Below, piece after piece: positions 26,254-37,800 of a DNA stretch of 64,000 bases. The notes below the pieces were generated by a model. That model saw only the letters and a program-made list of their open reading frames with translations, ran no database searches and was not told where the DNA came from. The position numbers and the translations under genes were made by a program. The DNA is taken from contig NZ_LMRR01000005.1 of assembly GCF_001426085.1 (NCBI RefSeq), forward strand, positions 62,001 to 126,000, written 5' to 3'. The stretch is from Rhodococcus sp. Leaf278. Lineage in GTDB: Bacteria > Actinomycetota > Actinomycetes > Mycobacteriales > Mycobacteriaceae. The stretch's first letter is position 1. Each line of letters starts with the position of its first letter.

Positions 26254-29200
26254 ATGGATCCGCACGGAATCGGGACCGAAAAACTGCGGGCGCAGGTCGC
26301 AGAACTGATCGGCGTCGAACCCGATTCCGTCTCGCTCGATGCGAATCTTTTCGAGTTGGGACTGGAATCGATCGTGCTGATGCGGTTGGTCGGCAGGTTC
26401 CGCAAGCAAGGTTCGGCGGTGACATTCGCAGATCTTGCAGCGCGGCCCACGATCTCGGCCTGGTCCGAACTGGTCGGTGTCGCGGTCGAACCGGCACCAG
26501 TGTCCACTGCCACCAAGTCGAACGCGGTGAACACCGGCAGCTTCGACCTCGCGGTGCTGCAGCACGCCTACTGGATCGGCCGCAGCGCGGAGCAGCGGTT
26601 CGGCGGTGTCGCTCCGCATCTGTACACCGAGTTCGACGGCCGAGGAGTCGATCCCGATCGACTGCGCAACGCGTTCGACGCCGTTGCTCGTAGGCACGAC
26701 ATGCTGCGGGCTCGGATCACCGACAACGGACAACAAGTGATCGAGTCGGCCCCGGGGTGGCGCGGGTTGACCGTGCACGATCTGCGGAGGGCGGACGATG
26801 CAGCAGCCTTACTGGAGCGAACTCGGCAACGTCTGACCCATCAGATCCTCGATATCGAAGCGGGAGAGGTGTTCTCGGCAGATCTGTCGATGCTGCCGGA
26901 CGGTCGAACTCGGTTGCATCTCGATATGGACATGATCGCAGGCGACGCCGTCAGCTTTCGCATTCTGGTCGCAGACCTGGCGCAGGCATACGACGGTCGG
27001 GCACTCCCCACCATCGACTACAGCTACGAGCGTTACCTTGCCGACCGGCCGGACGATCGCCGCAACGCACGTGCGCAGGCCGAACGGTACTGGTCCGACC
27101 GACTCGATTCTCTGCCCGGAGCGCCCACTCTGCCTCTGCTCGAACGTGATTCAGGCACACCCGTGGCAACGCGGCGGGCGTTTCATCTCGACTCGCATGC
27201 GTATTCGCAACTGCAATCGCAGGCTCGTGCGCACGGCGTCACTCCGGCGGCCGCGGTGGCAGCGGCCTTCGCCGAGGTGGTCGGGGCGTGGTCGCGTGAG
27301 CAACGATTCATCCTCAACGTTCCGATGTTCGACCGTGCCCCGACGCACCCGGCCGTCGGCGAACTGATCGGCGACTTCTCGTCCTCGGTCATGTTGGATG
27401 TCGATCTGAGCGAGAACCTGTCGTTCGCGGAGCGGTCCCGGCATCTGCGGGCACGCCTGCACGAGGACGCCTCGCACGTCGACTATTCCGGAGTGGAGGT
27501 ACTTCGCGAGCTCGGTCGTCGCAGAGGGGAACCGGTACTCGCGCCCGTCGTCTTCACCAGTGCGCTCGGATTGGGCGAGCTGTTCGACGGCCGTGCGCGG
27601 GAGGTGTTCGGGGACCCGGTCTGGATCATGTCGCAGGGACCGCAGGTGGTTCTGGACGCACAGATCACCGAGCTCGACGGCGGCGTGCTGGTCAATTGGG
27701 ACATTCGCGAGAACGAGTTCCTCCCAGGGGTTCCCGAGGCGATGTTCGACGCCTTCGAGTCGCTCGTTCGAGGCCTCGTCGACGAGGATGCCGTCTGGAC
27801 GAAGCCGGTAGGCCGGCTGGCTCCGTCGCGTCAACTTCTCTCGCGGACCCCGACCGCCGATGTACCGCGCACGGATGCGTCGCCGACGGTCGGGACCGAG
27901 ACTCTGCACCGCGCCTTCTTCGACCGGGCGGCCGGAACACCGGACGCGATCGCTCTCGAGTGGGGCGACGACGAGTCGATGACCTACGGCGAACTGTGCG
28001 ACCGGGCTCTGAGAGTGGCTGCGGCGCTGACAGATCGTGGGGTTGCGGTGGGCGACACCGTAGGGGTGACGCTGCCGAAGGGGCCCGACCAAGTCACCGC
28101 AGTTCTCGGTGTGCTCGCCGCGGGTGGGGTGTACGTGCCGATCGGCGTCGACCAACCGGCGACTCGGGCTGCGCTGATCGCTGAAAAAGCCGGCTTCACG
28201 GTGACGATCGGGGGATCGGGTGACGACGGCCTCGATGTGTCCGAGAGTGGAGCCTGCGGAATGACCATTTCCGACGCGGTCCTCGCTGATCCTGTGACCG
28301 CACCCCATCTCGGACCCGACACCGCTCCCGCGTACATGATCTTCACGTCCGGTTCGACGGGCGAACCGAAGGGTGTCGTGGTCTCACATCGTGCCGCGAT
28401 GAACACGATCAGCGACCTGATAAGACGATTCGAGCTGGACGAGCTCTACCGTCCGTTGTGCCTGTCCGAGTTGGACTTCGACCTGTGCACCTTCGACCTG
28501 TTCTCGGTGTTCGCGGCGGGCGGTACGGCCGTGCTCATCGAGGAACACGAGCGCAGGGATCCGCAACGCTGGGCCGCTCTGATCCGTGCCCATCGAGTCA
28601 CGGTGATCAGCTGCGTACCGCCGCTGCTGGACATGATCCTGTCCACCGGTGAAGATCTCGGCGATTCGCTCGAGGTAGTCATGCTCGGCGGTGACAAGGT
28701 GGGTATCGATCTCTACCGCCGCTTGACGGCTGCGGTTCCTGGGTGCCGGTTCGCCGGGCTCGGTGGCGCAACGGAAACCGCGATCCACAACAGCATCTGT
28801 GAGGTCGTGGACGTCGATCCGAACTGGCGCACAGTCCCGTTCGGTGTGCCGCTGCGGTCCATGGCGCTTCGGGTCGTCGATGCGCGTGGGCACCAGGTGC
28901 CGGACTGGGTGCCCGGCGAGCTGTGGGTGGCGGGCGTCGGTCTCGCCGACGGCTACCTGGGCGATCCCGAGCGTACGAACGAGCGCTTCGTCGACGCCGA
29001 TGGATACCGCTGGTACCGCACCGGCGATCTGGTTCGCTACGGCACGGGCTCGATGGTCGAATTCGTTGGCCGCGTGGACAATCAGATCAAGATCAATGGA
29101 TTCCGCATCGAGCTCGGCGAGATCGACTCCGTCCTCGGTAGCGATCCCGAGGTCGTTGCCGCCGCAGCAGTTGTCGATCGCTCGGGCTCTGCCACGGTGA

Positions 29201-29754
29201 TGGCAGCAGTGGTGCTCACCGATCGCGACGCGGACCCGGATGAGACCGTTGCGGGCATCATCGCCAGGGCTGCCGAGCGTCTGCCTGCACACATGGTGCC
29301 GGAACGGACGGTGGCACTGCGAGCCTTGCCGCTCACCGTGAACGGCAAGATCGATTCCGCGGCCATCGTCGAATTATGCCGCGCAGCAGGCAATACCGAG
29401 CGAGTGCAGGCGCGAGTGGCTCCCAGAACCCACCTCGAGCGCGCACTCGCCTCGATCTGGCAGACGGTGCTCGGCGTCGACGAGATAGGCGTCACCGACA
29501 CCCTGTTCTCGCTGGGCGGCGACTCCGTCCTCGCGACCACCATCGTCGCCCGAACTCGTGCTGCCTTCGACATCACGTACGTCACGGTGAGGATGCTGTT
29601 CGCTGCCCCTACGGTTTCGGGTTTGGCGGAGTCGATGATCGTCGCGGCAGGCGATACCGAGCTGCTCGAGGCGACGGCAGAGATCTACGTGTCGATCGAA
29701 TCCATGTCCGAGGACCAACTGCTGGCGGCCCTCGATCAGCAGCACACGCCCTGA
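26254..29754 (+). CDS. NRPS 1: ArCP-Cy-A-PCP (salicyl-azoline module)
   Basis: The protein has 1,166 residues from ATG 26254, which follows AAGGGG at good spacing; an ATG at 26179 inside the iron box is less likely. Domains are an aryl carrier (about 5-75, carrier S39 in LGLESIV), a heterocyclisation domain (about 95-520, DMDMIAGDAVSF replacing HHxxxDG), an adenylation domain (about 570-1035, A3 at about 695 FTSGSTGEPKG) and a PCP (LGGDSV near 1087). The read specificity positions D-L-F-S-M-G-L-I-H resemble Cys codes of pyochelin-type modules but also Ser/Thr codes. The order equals MbtB/PchE without an epimerase. It joins salicylate to Cys, Ser or Thr and cyclises it to a thiazoline or oxazoline. 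Confidence 0.93.
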   Translation: MDPHGIGTEKLRAQVAELIGVEPDSVSLDANLFELGLESIVLMRLVGRFRKQGSAVTFADLAARPTISAWSELVGVAVEPAPVSTATKSNAVNTGSFDLAVLQHAYWIGRSAEQRFGGVAPHLYTEFDGRGVDPDRLRNAFDAVARRHDMLRARITDNGQQVIESAPGWRGLTVHDLRRADDAAALLERTRQRLTHQILDIEAGEVFSADLSMLPDGRTRLHLDMDMIAGDAVSFRILVADLAQAYDGRALPTIDYSYERYLADRPDDRRNARAQAERYWSDRLDSLPGAPTLPLLERDSGTPVATRRAFHLDSHAYSQLQSQARAHGVTPAAAVAAAFAEVVGAWSREQRFILNVPMFDRAPTHPAVGELIGDFSSSVMLDVDLSENLSFAERSRHLRARLHEDASHVDYSGVEVLRELGRRRGEPVLAPVVFTSALGLGELFDGRAREVFGDPVWIMSQGPQVVLDAQITELDGGVLVNWDIRENEFLPGVPEAMFDAFESLVRGLVDEDAVWTKPVGRLAPSRQLLSRTPTADVPRTDASPTVGTETLHRAFFDRAAGTPDAIALEWGDDESMTYGELCDRALRVAAALTDRGVAVGDTVGVTLPKGPDQVTAVLGVLAAGGVYVPIGVDQPATRAALIAEKAGFTVTIGGSGDDGLDVSESGACGMTISDAVLADPVTAPHLGPDTAPAYMIFTSGSTGEPKGVVVSHRAAMNTISDLIRRFELDELYRPLCLSELDFDLCTFDLFSVFAAGGTAVLIEEHERRDPQRWAALIRAHRVTVISCVPPLLDMILSTGEDLGDSLEVVMLGGDKVGIDLYRRLTAAVPGCRFAGLGGATETAIHNSICEVVDVDPNWRTVPFGVPLRSMALRVVDARGHQVPDWVPGELWVAGVGLADGYLGDPERTNERFVDADGYRWYRTGDLVRYGTGSMVEFVGRVDNQIKINGFRIELGEIDSVLGSDPEVVAAAAVVDRSGSATVMAAVVLTDRDADPDETVAGIIARAAERLPAHMVPERTVALRALPLTVNGKIDSAAIVELCRAAGNTERVQARVAPRTHLERALASIWQTVLGVDEIGVTDTLFSLGGDSVLATTIVARTRAAFDITYVTVRMLFAAPTVSGLAESMIVAAGDTELLEATAEIYVSIESMSEDQLLAALDQQHTP

Positions 29755-29793
29755 CTCGACATCACTCACACCTTCCACGATCGGGAATCCACA

Positions 29794-31467
29794 GTGCACC
29801 CAGTCATCGAGCACCCAGATATCGAGAACCCAGCCGACTTCGTACCGTTCGACGAGAGCCGAGCCCGGACGTACCTCGACGCCGGACTCTGGCGCGAGAC
29901 AACACTTCCCGACGTGTTCACGTCGTGGGTACACCGGTTCGGCTCTCGTCGCGCGGTCGTCGACGAAGCCGAGGAGCTGACGTACGACGAGCTGTATTCG
30001 CGTGTACGTGCGACCGCAGCAGGGTTTGCCGACCGCGGGATCGAGCCCGGTGATCGGGTGGTGGTGCAACTGCCCAATTCGGTGTCGTTCGCGGTTGTGC
30101 TGTTCGCGTTGCTCGAGTGCGGCGCGGTTCCCGTGCTCACTCTCCCCGCGCATCGTCGACGCGAAATCGTCCATTTGGCAGCCACATCGAAAGCCGTGGC
30201 GTACGTGGTCGCGGAGCGGGAGGGACACTTCGACTACCGAGAGCTCGCCGACGAGGTAGTGGCATCGGTGCCGAGCATTCGGAACGTTGTAGTCGATGGT
30301 TCGTGCGGCTCGCACAGTCCATTGTCCGGCGTCGTCGGTGCGCCACGGGAGTTTCCACGTGGGTCCGCCGCGGATGTCGCCGTGCTGTTGGTATCCGGCG
30401 GAACGACGGGTCTGCCGAAGTTGATTCCGCGTTCCCACAACGACTACGAGTTCAACGCACGGGCGAGCGCCGACGTCTGTGAGTTGACGGCCGACGATGT
30501 CTATCTCGCCGTTCTCCCCGCTGCCCACAACTTTCCGCTGGCGTGTCCTGGTGTGCTCGGTGCGCTCGGGGTCGGAGCGACGGTGGTCTTCTCCCGTACC
30601 CCCAGTCCGGACCAGGTGTTCGCGCTGATCGAGAGCCGTCGGGTCACGGTGACCGCCCTCGTGCCGACGTTGACGCAGCTGTGGGTCGAGGCCACCGATT
30701 GGGAGGAGGCGGACCTGTCCAGTCTGCGGTTGTTGCAGGTCGGTGGCGCAAAATTGACGCCCGAGATCGCCAAGCTCGTCGAACCAGCGCTCGGGTGCCG
30801 GTTGCAGCAGGTGTTCGGGATGGCCGAGGGCCTGTTGAACTACACGCGGGCAGGCGACGAACCAGACGTGGTGATCGGCACCCAGGGGCGTCCCCTGTCC
30901 GAGCACGACGAGATCAGAATCGTCGACGCCGACGGGAACGACGTCCCGGTAGGCGAGGTGGGCGAGCTGCTCACCCGTGGTCCGTACACCATCAACGGTT
31001 ACTACGCTGCAACAGAGCACAATACGACGGCCATCACCCCCGACGGCTTCTATCGCAGCGGAGACCAGGTTCGACAGTTGGCCTCCGGTCACCTGATCGT
31101 CACCGGCCGGATCAAGGACGTCATCACGCGAAACGGTGAGAACGTCGCGGCGGACGAGCTGGAGGATCTGCTGCTCACTCACCGCGGAGTGGGCCGAGTA
31201 GCGGTGATCGGCGTACCCGATCCTGCTGTGGGCGAGAGCATCTGCGCGGTGATCGTGCCGAACGGCGGTGGTCCGAACGACAGTGCTCCGAACGACAGTG
31301 TCCCCAGCGTTGCCGAGGTGCGGGCGTTCCTGACCGACGCAGGCTGCGCAGGGTTCAAGCTACCCGACCGGGTGGTGGCACGAACGTCGCTGCCCGTTAC
31401 GGCAATCGGCAAAGTGGACAAGGCATTGCTCGTCAGGCAGTGCGCCGAGCGGGAGGCGACTCGATGA
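29794..31467 (+). CDS. Salicyl-AMP ligase (MbtA/YbtE type)
   Basis: The 557-residue stand-alone adenylating enzyme starts at GTG 29794. It activates an aryl acid and loads it on the aryl carrier of NRPS 1. Pocket residues distinguish salicylate from 2,3-dihydroxybenzoate: the motif here is HNFPLACPG (245-253) with Phe247 and Cys251, where DHB ligases have Tyr and Ser. [11 protein letters not shown] has Leu348 where DHB ligases have Val. All three are the salicylate states known from the DhbE/YbtE/MbtA comparison. This agrees with the salicylate synthase at 45671. A short Asn/Asp/Ser-rich insert ([13 protein letters not shown]) occurs near residue 492. Its stop overlaps the next NRPS start (ATGA). 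Confidence 0.93.
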   Translation: MHPVIEHPDIENPADFVPFDESRARTYLDAGLWRETTLPDVFTSWVHRFGSRRAVVDEAEELTYDELYSRVRATAAGFADRGIEPGDRVVVQLPNSVSFAVVLFALLECGAVPVLTLPAHRRREIVHLAATSKAVAYVVAEREGHFDYRELADEVVASVPSIRNVVVDGSCGSHSPLSGVVGAPREFPRGSAADVAVLLVSGGTTGLPKLIPRSHNDYEFNARASADVCELTADDVYLAVLPAAHNFPLACPGVLGALGVGATVVFSRTPSPDQVFALIESRRVTVTALVPTLTQLWVEATDWEEADLSSLRLLQVGGAKLTPEIAKLVEPALGCRLQQVFGMAEGLLNYTRAGDEPDVVIGTQGRPLSEHDEIRIVDADGNDVPVGEVGELLTRGPYTINGYYAATEHNTTAITPDGFYRSGDQVRQLASGHLIVTGRIKDVITRNGENVAADELEDLLLTHRGVGRVAVIGVPDPAVGESICAVIVPNGGGPNDSAPNDSVPSVAEVRAFLTDAGCAGFKLPDRVVARTSLPVTAIGKVDKALLVRQCAEREATR

Positions 31468-34400
31468 GCCCGGTGGATCTGGACGACGTCAAGCGTCGAC
31501 TGCTGCAGGATCGGCTGCGGCGCGCCAGGGGCGGTGGCACCGTCGAGGTCGAGCGCGGTCCTCTCGCGAGTCTCGAATCGCCCGAATACGACGCGCTGAA
31601 AGCACGATTCGGATCCATCGACGATGTGTGGCCTCTGTCTGCGCTGCAACTCGGATTGGTCTATCAGGTCGGCGTCGACGCACACGCCGCCGGGCTCTAC
31701 ACCGTTCGGACCGTCGTCGAGGTCGATCGAATTCTGGACGGCGCCAGGGTAAGGCACGCCCTGCAATCGGTGGTCGACACCACCGCGGCGCTGCGCACTG
31801 CGTTCGTCACCCTCGAGGGCGAAGCACCGGTCCAGGTCGTCTTGTCGTCCGTCGAGGCACCACTGACGGTGATCGACCTGGGTGGCTGTTCGGCGAACGA
31901 GGTGGACGCGGCGTGGAACCGGGTACTCGCAGGCGACCATGACCGGGCATTCGACATCGACGCACCCCCACTGTTCAGGCTGACACTCGTGCACCTTCCC
32001 GGCGGCGTCGACCGTCTGTTGACGACCTACTGGTTCGGCTGTTTCGACGGCGGTTCCTCCGCGTTGCTGGTCTCTCGTGTTCTCGAGCTGCACGACGGTG
32101 CAGACACGCACGTCGATCACGGCTACCGGGAGTACCTGCGCTGGTTGATCTCTCGCGACCGCTCCGAATCCGAGCAGGCATGGAAATGCTGGTTCGCCGA
32201 TGTGGACACCCCTACACTCGTGGCCGGCGCGGCCGATGGTGAGGACGAGCCTCCTCGGCAAATCGAACGCCGGCTCTCGGCGGCGGCATCGGGCCGACTC
32301 GACAGCATCGCCCGCGAGTCAGGCTCGACACTGTTCACGGTGCTCGCTGCCGCCTGGGCAAGCGTGCTGATGCGTGTATCCGGTCGATCCGACGTGGTAT
32401 TCGGCACCGCCGTCGCGGGCCGACCGATGGAGGTGCCGGGATCCGAGCGCGCGATCGGGGCCTTCATCAGCACCGTGCCGATCAGAGTCACGGCCCAGGG
32501 GTCGGATACAGCCGCGAACATCGCTGCGCGGGTGCAGGATCAGCGACTGGATCTGATGCCGCACGACACGCTCGGCCTGGGCGGTATCCAGAAGGCGATC
32601 GGTGCGGGTGCGCTGTTCGACACCCTGCTGGTGCTGCGCAACGCAGCCGGTCCCGCAGCCGATGCGGCCGGCGCGCCGAAGCGGCAGGTGCGGCACATCT
32701 CGACCGTCGACGGCTCGGAGTTTCCAGTGTCGATTGCCGTCGATCCCGGAACGGAACTGAACCTGTCGGTGACCTACCTGCCGACGTCGGTGGACGACGA
32801 GAGGGCGAGCTACCTGCTCGATTCTTTCGAGCACGTCTTGAATACCGTTGCCGAGCAGTCCGATCTGCCGATCTCACGGTGGCCTGCACCGGCCGACGAA
32901 TCGGCGAGCATCGCAGACAACGGTTTCGACGACAGGCTCGATCGGCTGCGCGATTCCACGATCGCCGAGTTGCTCGCCGACCGCGCAGCGTCCATCCCCG
33001 AGACGACGGCGCTGGTGTTCGGAGACGAACGAGTGACGTTCGGAGAACTGGACTCTCGGGTCGATGCGTTCGCGCGTGCTCTGCTGTGCCGTGGAGCCGG
33101 GCCGGAGCGCATCGTTGCCCTCGCGCTGCCGCGGTCCGTAGTGATGGTGGTGGCGCTGTTCGCGGTACTACGCACCGGGTCGGCCTACCTCCCCCTCGAA
33201 CTGGACTACCCCAACGATCGACTCGACGTCATGTTGGCCGATGCAAAACCGGCGATCCTGGTGACGACCACCGAAACGCAGGCGCGTGGACTGTCCAGCG
33301 GTGCCGATCCGATGATCATCGACGATCCCGCTGTGGCCGAGGAATTGGTGGCTCGTGTTGACCCGTCGGAGGCCGTTTCGAGCGAATTCGCGCTCGGCAC
33401 ACCCGGTCGCCTCGAGCACCCGGCCTACGTCATCTACACCTCGGGTTCGACCGGCACACCCAAAGGCGTCGTCACCCCGTACCGGGGCCTGACGAACATG
33501 CAGATCAACCACCGAGACGAGATCTTCGGCCCCACCATTGCCACGGCCGGCGATCGGACGCTGCGGATCGCGCACACCGTGTCGTTCTCCTTCGACATGT
33601 CGTGGGAAGAGCTGTTGTGGCTCGTCGAAGGCCACGAGGTGCATGTCTGTGACGAGGAATTGCGCCGCGACGGTGAGGCATTGGCGCGATACTGCGAGCA
33701 GAACCTGATCGACGTGGTGAATGTGACGCCCACGTATGCCGGGCACCTGCTGGATCTGGGACTGCTGAACGAGCACGACGGGCATCGGATTCCGCTGGTC
33801 CTCCTCGGCGGGGAGCCGGTTCCCGATTCGTTGTGGCAGCAACTGGGAGACGTCGGATACAACCTGTACGGCCCCACCGAGTACACGATCAACGCGCTCG
33901 GTGGCGGCACGCGGCAGAGCAACGGCCCGTCGATCGGTGGGCCGATCCTCGGTACGCGCGCCTATGTTCTGGACCAGTGGCTGCGACCCGTTCCGGTGGG
34001 ATCCGTCGGTGAGCTGCACCTGTCGGGTGTCGGTCTGGCCCGCGGCTACCTGCACCGATACGGCCAGACCGCAACCAGATTCGTCGCAGATCCCTGGTCG
34101 CCGGGTGAGCGGATGTATCGCACCGGCGATCTGGTTCGGATCAGGCCCGACGGCCTCTTCGACTATCTCGGCCGTGCCGACGACCAGGTCAAGATCCGCG
34201 GCTATCGCGTGGAAACCGCGGAAGTCGAGCGGGCAGTGGCGAACTGCCATGCGGTTGCCGGCGCGGTGGTTCGGGCGGTGGAGATCGGCGCGGGCACTCG
34301 TGCGCTCGCGGCGTACGTGGTCCCCACCGACGGCGTAGCGTCCGAGGACCGTTCCGCGCTGTTCGGATCGATTCGGGACGAGCTGGCGTCAGTCTTGCCG

Positions 34401-34826
34401 GAGTACATGGTTCCCACGTTGTTCGCTGCGCTGGAGCGTATTCCGATGACCATCAACGGCAAGCTCGATGTGCGGGCTCTCCCCGCTGTCGATGCCGCGG
34501 GCGGGGGCACGTTCGTGCCGCCGCGAACACCGGTGGAGACGATGTTGTGCGAGATCGTCGAGGCGGTTCTCGGGGTCGGCCGGGTGGGTATCGACGACGA
34601 TTTCTTCGCCCTCGGCGGTGACAGCATCACCTCACTCGCTGTGGCGTCGCGGGCGCGCACGGCGTCCATCCCGCTGGCACCGCGGGAGGTGATGCGCAAG
34701 CGAACGGTGCGGATGTTCGGGGCGGAGCTCGTCACCGAGGACACCGCCCGACCCGCGGTATCTGCCGAGGCGGCCACCGTGGATCTGTCCCAGGACGAGC
34801 TCGACGAATTCGAAAGCAGCATGTGA
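31464..34826 (+). CDS. NRPS 2: C-A-PCP, predicted (hydroxy)ornithine module with degenerate C domain
   Basis: The protein has 1,120 residues from ATG 31464. A short basic N-terminal helix ([15 protein letters not shown]) may be a docking element. The condensation domain (about 50-480) has WFGCFDG at 190-196 where HHxxxDG is expected, so both histidines are lost. The adenylation domain (about 500-1000, A3 near 658) gives the code D-M-E-N-L-G-L-I-N-K, identical to the ornithine/hydroxyornithine code from coelichelin-type modules as I recall it. A PCP follows (LGGDSI near 1050). There is no thioesterase. The next gene starts directly at its stop. It likely carries N5-hydroxyornithine, possibly as the terminal residue. 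Confidence 0.92.
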   Translation: MSPVDLDDVKRRLLQDRLRRARGGGTVEVERGPLASLESPEYDALKARFGSIDDVWPLSALQLGLVYQVGVDAHAAGLYTVRTVVEVDRILDGARVRHALQSVVDTTAALRTAFVTLEGEAPVQVVLSSVEAPLTVIDLGGCSANEVDAAWNRVLAGDHDRAFDIDAPPLFRLTLVHLPGGVDRLLTTYWFGCFDGGSSALLVSRVLELHDGADTHVDHGYREYLRWLISRDRSESEQAWKCWFADVDTPTLVAGAADGEDEPPRQIERRLSAAASGRLDSIARESGSTLFTVLAAAWASVLMRVSGRSDVVFGTAVAGRPMEVPGSERAIGAFISTVPIRVTAQGSDTAANIAARVQDQRLDLMPHDTLGLGGIQKAIGAGALFDTLLVLRNAAGPAADAAGAPKRQVRHISTVDGSEFPVSIAVDPGTELNLSVTYLPTSVDDERASYLLDSFEHVLNTVAEQSDLPISRWPAPADESASIADNGFDDRLDRLRDSTIAELLADRAASIPETTALVFGDERVTFGELDSRVDAFARALLCRGAGPERIVALALPRSVVMVVALFAVLRTGSAYLPLELDYPNDRLDVMLADAKPAILVTTTETQARGLSSGADPMIIDDPAVAEELVARVDPSEAVSSEFALGTPGRLEHPAYVIYTSGSTGTPKGVVTPYRGLTNMQINHRDEIFGPTIATAGDRTLRIAHTVSFSFDMSWEELLWLVEGHEVHVCDEELRRDGEALARYCEQNLIDVVNVTPTYAGHLLDLGLLNEHDGHRIPLVLLGGEPVPDSLWQQLGDVGYNLYGPTEYTINALGGGTRQSNGPSIGGPILGTRAYVLDQWLRPVPVGSVGELHLSGVGLARGYLHRYGQTATRFVADPWSPGERMYRTGDLVRIRPDGLFDYLGRADDQVKIRGYRVETAEVERAVANCHAVAGAVVRAVEIGAGTRALAAYVVPTDGVASEDRSALFGSIRDELASVLPEYMVPTLFAALERIPMTINGKLDVRALPAVDAAGGGTFVPPRTPVETMLCEIVEAVLGVGRVGIDDDFFALGGDSITSLAVASRARTASIPLAPREVMRKRTVRMFGAELVTEDTARPAVSAEAATVDLSQDELDEFESSM

Positions 34827-37800
34827 GTGACGAACACGACGGCCGAGACCGCGGCAACTCCGCAATCCAAGATCGCTGCAGTTCTGCCGCTCACCGCGCT
34901 GCAGGTCGGAATGTATCTGCAGTCGAGTCTTGCTGCAGCGAAACAGGATCCGTACCTCTCGCAGACGGTGTTGAACCTGACCGCCCCGGTTCGAGTCGAC
35001 CGCCTCACTCGAGCTCTCGAGCACCTACTCGAGCGTCATCCGAACATCAAAGCGTTACTGCGCCAGCGCCGCAACGGTGATCTGGTGTGGGTGGTTCCGC
35101 GCGCGTCGACACCGGAACTGACAGCTGTCGAAGATGACTGGAACGATCATCTCGACCGCGACAGGGCCGCCGCCTTTGCGTTCTTCGACGGGCCGTTGAT
35201 TCGGTTCTCGTATTCGGTCGGCCCCCGGCCGCCGCGGGTACTGATCACCTACCATCACGCCCTGATGGACGGATGGTCCGAGGCCATCTTCGTTCGGGAG
35301 CTCGTAGCTCTCTACGAGGGTGGAGAGTCGGCTGCGTTGCCGCCGGCGCCGGACTACCGCAATTACCTTGCGTGGACGGCAGGTCAGGACCGCGACGCGG
35401 CCAGGGCGCACTGGGCGGATCACCTCGACGGCGTCGAGCGCCCCACGTTGATTGCCGGTGATGCACCGCAATCGAATTCGTGCTCGCGGATCGATCTCGA
35501 CATCGACGAGGCGCTGGCCCGACGTGTGGCGAACTATGCGCGCAGCCGCGGTGTGACGACGAACGTGGTGGTGCAGGTTGCCTGGGCGTCGACGCTCGCG
35601 GCTCGCACCGGAGCAGACGACGTGACGTTCGGAATGGCTGCCTCTCTGCGGCCGTTCGATCTCGACGGTGCGGACGCGATGGTCGGTCTGTTGCTCAACA
35701 CCGTGCCCGTTCGGATTCGATTCGGTACGTGCGGGTCCGTCGCGGATGTGGTCGATCGCCTGCAGGCAGATCACCTCGACCTGGAAGAGCACCGATTTCT
35801 GGGACTGTCCGAGATCGCTGGAACCGTGGGTGGCGGTGCGCTTTTCGATACGATCGTCGTGTATCAGAACTACCCGGCACTACCTTCCGATGCGAGCGCT
35901 GCCGTCGACGAGGTCACGGTGCTGGGCGCTCACATGAGTTTTCCGATGGCTCTGATCGTCGGTCCCGACCCTGCTCTGTGGGCTTTCGTGCTGCACGACG
36001 ACGCAGCCGTCGATCATCGTTCGGCCACGTTGTGCGCCGAGACCTTCGTCGAGATGCTCGACCGGATGACGAGCGGTTCGGACGTCGATATGCTGCAGCT
36101 CCTCTCGGCCCCTGATGGTCAGGGATACAGCGTCGGCCCGGAACGGGCAGTGTCGACACTGGAGGTGGCCCTCGCCGACAGGTTCGCGCAGTCGAGCGAG
36201 GACATCGCGTTGACGGTCGGTGGTGACGCGATCACCTACACCGAACTCCGATCCCGGGTGGCCGAGGTGTCGGCCCGGCTACGCAGCCGGGGTATCGGGA
36301 CCGAGAGCCGCGTCGCGATTTCTCTCGGCAGGGGCATCGACATGGTGGCGGCACTGCTCGCGACCATCGACGTGGGTGCGGTGTTCGTACCCATCGACAT
36401 TCGCTACCCGCGCGAGCGCATCGACTACGTGCTCGCAGACTCTCGCTACGACATTCTGTTGGTCGACGATGCCACCCCCACCGCGCTGACCGCTCTCGAG
36501 ACCGCGACGAGAATCGATTCCAGCTCGGCTATCGAGGTGGTGGAAGAACCGTTCGCTCGAAGCATCCCGGGCAAGTGCGGGGCCTATCTGGTGTACACCT
36601 CGGGTTCGACCGGAACGCCCAAGGGAGTGCTGGGAACCAGAAGCGCGCTGGCCAATCGTCTGCACTGGGCAACGCTGCACTGGGGCGGTCCGACGAGCCG
36701 GATCGCCAAGAGCTCACTGTCGTTCATCGACGGAGCAACCGAACTGCTGACCGGAATTCTTGCGGGCCAACGCCTGGTGTTGGCGCAGGATCACGAGTAT
36801 GCCGATGCGAGGGCGTTGGTCGAGCTTCTCGCTCGATCCGGGGCCCAGCAGATCACCGCCGTGGGGTCACTCGCCGCGGCATTGGCGACGACGTCGCCGC
36901 AGGAATGCGGTTCGCTGACCAGTTGGATCCTCAGCGGAGAGCCGTTGACCAGCAACACGATCGATGCGATCGGACGCGCCACGCCCGATGCGTCGGTGCA
37001 CAACTCCTACGGTTCCTCCGAGGTGGCGGGCGACGTTGCCGTGCACAGGGTCGCAAGCGACCCGGCCGTCATCGGAACGGCGGTGGACAACACGGTCCTC
37101 GGCGTGCTCGACGACCGACTGAGTACGCTGAGAACAGGGATCGGCGGTGAACTCTACGTCTCGGGCGTGCAGGTCGCCCGTGGATATTTCGGTAAACCGG
37201 TAGAGACCGCCGCACGGTTCGTTGCAGACCCGGGCGGGGACGGCGGCCGGATGTACCGCACGGGTGACCGCGCCCGCATTCTCGACGACGGTTCGCTCGA
37301 ATTCCTCGGACGTGCCGACCGGCAGGTCAAGGTCCGGGGCCATCGCGTCGAGCCGGGGGAGATCGAAAACCTCACTGCCGATATCGAATCCGTGGATGCG
37401 TGCGCTGTGGTCGCGGTGACCGACCACGCGGGAGCAACTGTGCTCGTTGCCTACGTGACCCCCGGCGATGTCGATGCCGCCGCGCTACGGGACGTCCTGC
37501 GGCGTCGGGTGCCCGAATATCTGGTGCCGGCGTTCTGGGTAGCGATCGACCGCCTGCCGAGTACTCCCAACGGCAAGACGGACTTGGTGGCGCTGACGCA
37601 GCGCGGTATCCCAGAGACCGGACCGAGCCGGTCACGAGCAGCTGCCAGCGACGACGAGCGTTGCCTCGTCGAGCTGTTCGCCGACGCGACTCGTGCGAGT
37701 GTCGAGTCGATCGGGGTCGACGACGATTTCTTCGCATTGGGCGGCGACAGCATCACCGCCATCACCATGGTCCATCACGCGCGGGGTGCCGGATTGGTGA

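Noticed and set aside
34202..35008. Minus-strand Ser/Thr-rich frame spanning the NRPS 2/NRPS 3 junction
   Set aside because: It is antisense to the carrier domain and the next C domain and shows no recognisable features.
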